Below are positions 59,647 through 64,000 of a stretch of DNA of 64,000 bases, one piece after another. How positions within the stretch are numbered: the stretch's first letter is position 1; each line of letters begins with the position of its first letter. The DNA comes from Henckelia pumila (lineage: Eukaryota > Streptophyta > Magnoliopsida > Lamiales > Gesneriaceae), in NCBI RefSeq assembly GCF_033568475.1, contig NC_133121.1, positions 135,936,375 to 136,000,374 on the forward strand. Direction: 5' to 3'. The position numbers and the translations under genes are program-made. The notes below the pieces were generated by a model, which searched no databases, had not been told where the DNA came from, and saw only the letters and a program-made list of their open reading frames with translations.

Positions 59647-60190
59647 TGTAGTGACCCTGCATGGAATCACCTACTAACTGGAAACTAATAGCATGCATTA
59701 AACTTAATACAACAAAATACTAAACAGAGTAAAAACGTGCGGAAACATAATCCAATATTTACAAATCAGCTTAGTAAAACAAATCCAGACTTAAATCTGT
59801 AGTGATACAACCATATCGAAAACTTAAAAGTAAACATTATACAGCTATATCGAATCCTGCTGTATAATTATCTCTTCAAGGCCCATGCTCCCTAGTCCTG
59901 CCTTGAACTACCATTTCCGTCCATCCTGCGACCTGTCCCGTGAAATAGGGTGTCCAAGATAACAACTAGGACGTGAGCGATAACACCCAGTACATAGACA
60001 TGAGTAAACATATGTATATAATGCATGCAACATCAGGGGCGTAGCCAGGAATATTTTTTCTGGTGGGCAGAATATTACTCATTACTAATTTAAACATCAC
60101 ATAATAAAAAAAACACTAAATAAATATACAAAATTCTTATCTGAGCCGTATTTTGCGATTTTTCAATACATCAAACTTGTTTATGATAAA

Positions 60191-62564
60191 TTATGTATCA
60201 ATATCAAAAGCAATATCCCTCTCTATATAAACAACCATGGTATTGGCTAGAAGGTCATTTTCCATTTTATTTCGAAGTGGCTTCTTAATGAGTTTCATCC
60301 CTGAAAAAGCTCGTTCTGTAGTTGCTGTAGAAACTGGAAGAGTCAAAACCAACCAAACCAACCTATCAATCATAGGATAGATAACTGACTTCGTTGTTCT
60401 GGCCAATGCTTGGCACAAATGATGCAAAGAATCAAGATTCTGAAACTGTGCTTGACGCGGTACATCAAATTTGTAATGATCTAACTCTCTCTTCAAATCA
60501 TCTCTTTCTTCTTGATTGAAATCATGGAAGTAAAACTTATCAACAAGAGAACAAATGTCAAACAGAAAATGATTTGAATCCATCAACCGGACTCAAAGCA
60601 TTACTGAGAGTAAGAAGTTCCATTGTGCTCTCTGGAAATCTTTCATTCAATTCCATCAACTGATAATCTATTACTGCATTGAATATTTCAAAATGATAGT
60701 GATCATGGACTGTTATATTGTTTTTCAGTTGACAAGAACGTTTTGTACCTCGTGTGTAGCAATCATCAAATTTTGGCACCTCAATATCATTACTTTCACA
60801 AAAATTCAACACACTCCAAAGAAATCACTTCCCATCCATCATCTCTGATCTGCTGAAGATTTAATCTAGTAGTAGAAACCAAATTCATAGCATTCAAAAT
60901 ATCTATGTCATTCTTCTGTAATATCTGGCACAACTTATCTGATACTCCCAAAACTTCATGCATCAAAAACAATACAAATACAAAGTCAAATGATTTTATA
61001 TCCAAGTACAAACCTTTAGCCTCTCCTCGAATGTTACTATTGAGGCCTTTCTCAACAAGATCTTGAAGAAGTATACTCACTGAACCAAACAAATCAATGA
61101 ATCTCCTAACAGAGTTGAAATGTGAACTCCAACGAGTAGCTCCAGCTCGTATCAAAGAACAATCTTGATTAGCTCCAGTACCAGTGTCAATTTCTCCTGA
61201 TTCTATCAAATCATTAATTTCAACTTTTCGGATAACTCTCAACTGAAAATGACGTTTAGCAGATGAACCAACAAAATTAATAGCCGAAGTCAATGTTGAA
61301 AAGAAACGTCATACATCTTGCACCTCCTTAGAAACTGCAACTAAAGCAAGTTGTAGTCTATGAGCAAAACAATGAATATAATAAGCATGTGGAGAATCTT
61401 TAAGAAATAAAGTCTGAAGTCCATTCCATTCCCCACGCATGTTACTTGCGCCATCATAGCCTTGCCCCCCCTCAGATTTTCAGTCAACAGATTGTATTGG
61501 TTGAATACATTGCATATCTCTTTTTTCAAAGTTAATGCACTTGTATTTTCAACATGAACGACTTCAAAAAATCGTTCTCTAATGAATCCATCTTGATCAA
61601 CATATCGCAAAATGATAGCCATTTGTTCTTTATTTGATTCATCAATTACTTCATCAACGAGGATACAAAACTTGGATTCTCCAATTTCTTCACGAATTTT
61701 ATCTCTCACAGTGTCAGCAATAATTTTCAAAATCTCTCTTTGAATTTCCGGTGATGTGTATTTTGCATTTTTTGCTGCTTTTTCTAGAACAATACCAATT
61801 TTCGGATTCATTCTTCCCAACAAAGTGATCAATTCCATATAATTTCCACGATTTTTAGAGTCAACGGATTCATCGTGACCCCTAAAAGCACAACCTTTCA
61901 TTGCAAGAAATTTCACACTTTCTATGGACACCTTTAAGAGCAATCGATTTCGCTCAATTTGTTCAGAAGATTGTTTTTCTAATCTTCTATCAATATGTCG
62001 ATCAAGATTTTTCAAGTCTCCCCATTTTCTCATGGCAAAGCTATGTCTTGAATTCCCATCTCCTTCATGTCTTTTGAATGGACAATTTTTACAATTAACT
62101 CTTTTCCAGTTCTTAAATCCCTTGACAGTGAACGTGTCAAATTGTGCTGAATTAATGTCAAAGACATAGCATGGGAAACAAAATGCACTTTGCTTCTCAA
62201 TAGAAAACTCAAGCCATGGATATTTTTGAAACCAAGAAGATTGAAATCTACGCTTTTGACCTTCACAATCAGTAAAAGGATAATCATATATAGGCTGAGT
62301 TGGTCCTTTATCAATATATGCTCTTCTTACCTTATCTTGTTGTTCAATGGGAAATTGCAATATTGGGATGCGAATTCCAGGGTCAGAAACATATTGACAA
62401 GTAATGCCCTGAAGTGGTTCGTCAAGAGTCTCGTTTTCAAGTCTTGGTCTTTTAGTTGATGTTGGTTCTGAAATACAAAGAGTTGTGTTCTTTGGCCCAT
62501 TCAAATCGCTCGTAGTTGCATCATTTTTCTTTTTGAAGAAATCAAAGATTTTTTGATTCTTCAT
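60191..62564 (-). pseudogene. hAT transposase (TTF-type zinc finger, hAT dimerisation domain), broken
   Basis: ATG at 62564. The first frame (to 61341) has a BED/TTF-like zinc-finger region (FQSSWFQKYPWLEFS, AFCFPCYVF, NWKRVNCK) and then the DUF4371-type catalytic core start (ILVDEVIDESNKEQMAI). A G7 run near 61,470 shifts the frame before the expected GYDGASNMRGEW motif, which is readable in another frame. A stop follows near 61,309. The next frame (61293-60796) has GATRWSSHFNS, and after another shift the C-terminal hAT dimerisation motif VSTATTERAFSGMKLIKKPLRNKM and LLANTMVVY (about 60,340-60,220). At least three lesions. Related plant proteins are often annotated as zinc finger MYM-type protein 1-like. 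Confidence 0.92.
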
Positions 62565-63451
62565 TGTAATAATTTCCCTGTAATCAAAATTAATTTTATG
62601 AGTTATAGTTATTTAAGTTAATTCATTTCAAATTGTAAATTATTTACTATTTTTAACCAAAAAAGAGTTCAATGACTCAATTTTAAACATTTTTCAGCAT
62701 AATTATATAGATACAAGAGAACAATCATATAATAGATTTTAAATATGAAGATAAAGACTTCACTAATTTGTATTCTTAATTTGAACAAATATAAACTAGA
62801 TACTAATTTCAATATCTGCATTTTAACCCTAAATATTAAAATTTAGAAATCTTAAAATCCCCATTCATTTTCAAGCCTAGAAAGTAAAATTAAATTAAAT
62901 ATTATTTACATAATATTTAATAAATATAATTTATATAATCGATTATATATGTATCATGTATAAATAAATTTGAAACACCTACATAAATATTATAAAATTT
63001 AAAATCTCCAGACGCATTCACTTTCAAGCATGAAACCTAGAAAGCAAAAATAAATTTAATATGTTTACATAATATTTAAAATATATAATTTATATAATCG
63101 ATTATACATGTATCATGTATAAACAAATTTGAAACACATACCTATTTAAAGAATTGAAGTTGTTCGATCTCGTCGTTTTGCCGTCCGCGTGCGCAGTACT
63201 CCCACTTCTTACGAAAAATTCACAGTTTGCGTTATTTATTTTGTCCGTTCTATATCTACAAATAATAACCTTTTGGATTGGGCTTTAATATTTAATTGGG
63301 TTCGTCGGTGCTTTTCCTTTTTTGTAAGATAATTTTTAATGATTTTATGATTAGTAAATGAATTGGGCTTCAAACATATATATCTAAGCCTAAAAATTAA
63401 AAATTTCTGCTGGGCTAATGCCCACCTTTGCCCACATTATGCTACTCCCCT
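62565..63451. other. 5' region of the hAT element
   Basis: Non-coding. Two direct repeats of about 110 bases (about 62,905-62,985 and 63,072-63,145) share TTTATATAATCGATTATA and ATGTATCATGTATAAA. Subterminal repeats of this kind are typical transposase-binding regions in hAT elements. Confidence 0.5.
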
Positions 63452-64000
63452 GTGCAACATGATGACTGGTAAAAGGTCATCCGAAAAGTCATGCTCAGTA
63501 CCGGCTCCACATGAGTGCTGTCACCGCACGGATCAACCTCTGGGTGCAACCACACTTGTCTAGTACACCAGAGTAGTCAGACATAAATGCCCCCGTCGTC
63601 GCGTTACTCTCAGTGACAGAATATCGAGTATAGAGATTAGCGGTTCTATAGTCAGGTATAACAAGGTATATGCTCAACGTGTATATGCACATGACATATG
63701 AGTATAGAAAGCGATAAATCATACATCATGCCATATAATAATGCCAAATAAATGCAACATATAAACATGTATACTCGCTGGCAATCTCAGTCAATGTGTA
63801 CGTACCTCTAGGCTAGTTCAAGTCTAGTAGATCCTAGGTTCCAAGCCTATATTCAAAAGTTCACTGTATCACTACACAAGTTCTATAAGCCTTAACTAAG
63901 CTAATAAGTACTCCCAAAACTTAAATAGATTCCCGGACCATACTTTCGTCCGTAGATAGCCCTTTGAAGTCGCTAGTCCCGGATGACTATAACCACAACT

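Larger units (their letters stand above)
60034..63452 (-). mobile_element. hAT transposon, 3.4 kb, with 8-bp TSD
   Basis: Terminal inverted repeats CAGGGGCGTAGCCA (60034) and CAGGGGAGTAGCAT (minus strand from 63452). Perfect 8-base target duplications TGCAACAT flank it (60026-60033 and 63453-63460), as expected for the hAT superfamily. The interior encodes one transposase on the minus strand, now broken, so the copy is non-autonomous. Confidence 0.95.
59647..64000 (-). mobile_element. Gypsy LTR interrupted by a hAT element, running off the window
   Basis: The plus strand shows TGTAGTGACCCTGC at 59647, which is the complement of an LTR 3' end AGGGTCACTACA. The minus strand then shows blocks seen in the other LTRs here, such as CACGGGACAGG. 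The LTR is split by the hAT element (60034-63452) and continues at 63461-64000. No pol coding is in the window, so the parent element lies to the right or this is a solo LTR. Confidence 0.65.

Overview
This is plant nuclear DNA, almost certainly from a eudicot and probably an asterid. The evidence is CC-NB-LRR (CNL) disease-resistance genes of the RGA/I-2-like and R1-like types, a five-exon group I WRKY gene with plant-type introns, a Cassandra TRIM carrying 5S rRNA-like sequence, and nested LTR retrotransposons, a LINE, a Helitron, hAT and MULE-type elements in very AT-rich DNA. The species cannot be named from the sequence alone. No bacterial-type operon, CRISPR array, tRNA or rRNA gene was seen.

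Layout. 1-2484: part of a long gypsy LTR on the minus strand. 2491-3318: a complete Cassandra element with two LTRs identical by eye. 3323-14281 and 23328-34298: a direct segmental duplication of about 11 kb, starts about 20 kb apart. Each copy holds one CNL gene on the minus strand (broken in the left copy by a 4-bp insertion at about 6199-6206, intact in the right copy at 25601-28312), followed by fragments of two LTR-retrotransposon families and three copies of an unclassified repeat, called R here. 14282-23327, between the copies: a different, chimeric and probably dead NLR locus on the plus strand (14835-18201), then non-coding DNA with degenerate tandem repeats. 34299-38857: the rest of repeat R, a decayed LINE and remnants of LTR elements. 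38899-47227: AT-rich Helitron-like DNA, then a scrambled gypsy element with LTR, reverse transcriptase and integrase pieces in direct and inverted orientation, forming two large foldbacks. 47228-54539: AT-rich non-coding DNA with a 324-bp MULE-type MITE (9-bp target-site duplication, TSD), a probable 3.1-kb Helitron and several tandem duplications. 54540-56504: an intact WRKY33-like gene on the minus strand. 58200-64000: a gypsy gag fragment, interrupted by a second LTR, which is itself interrupted by a 3.4-kb hAT transposon (8-bp TSD) with a broken transposase.

Function. Only two genes look intact: the CNL at 25601-28312, an intracellular immune receptor, and the WRKY33-like transcription factor, a probable defence regulator. 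Nothing in the sequence links them apart from proximity. The rest is a record of duplication, decay and nested transposition around a resistance-gene cluster. I did not find a previously undescribed molecular system. The most interesting observations are the uneven divergence of the NLR duplication, the two-winged-helix NLR chimera, the retrotransposon foldbacks and the unclassified repeat R.
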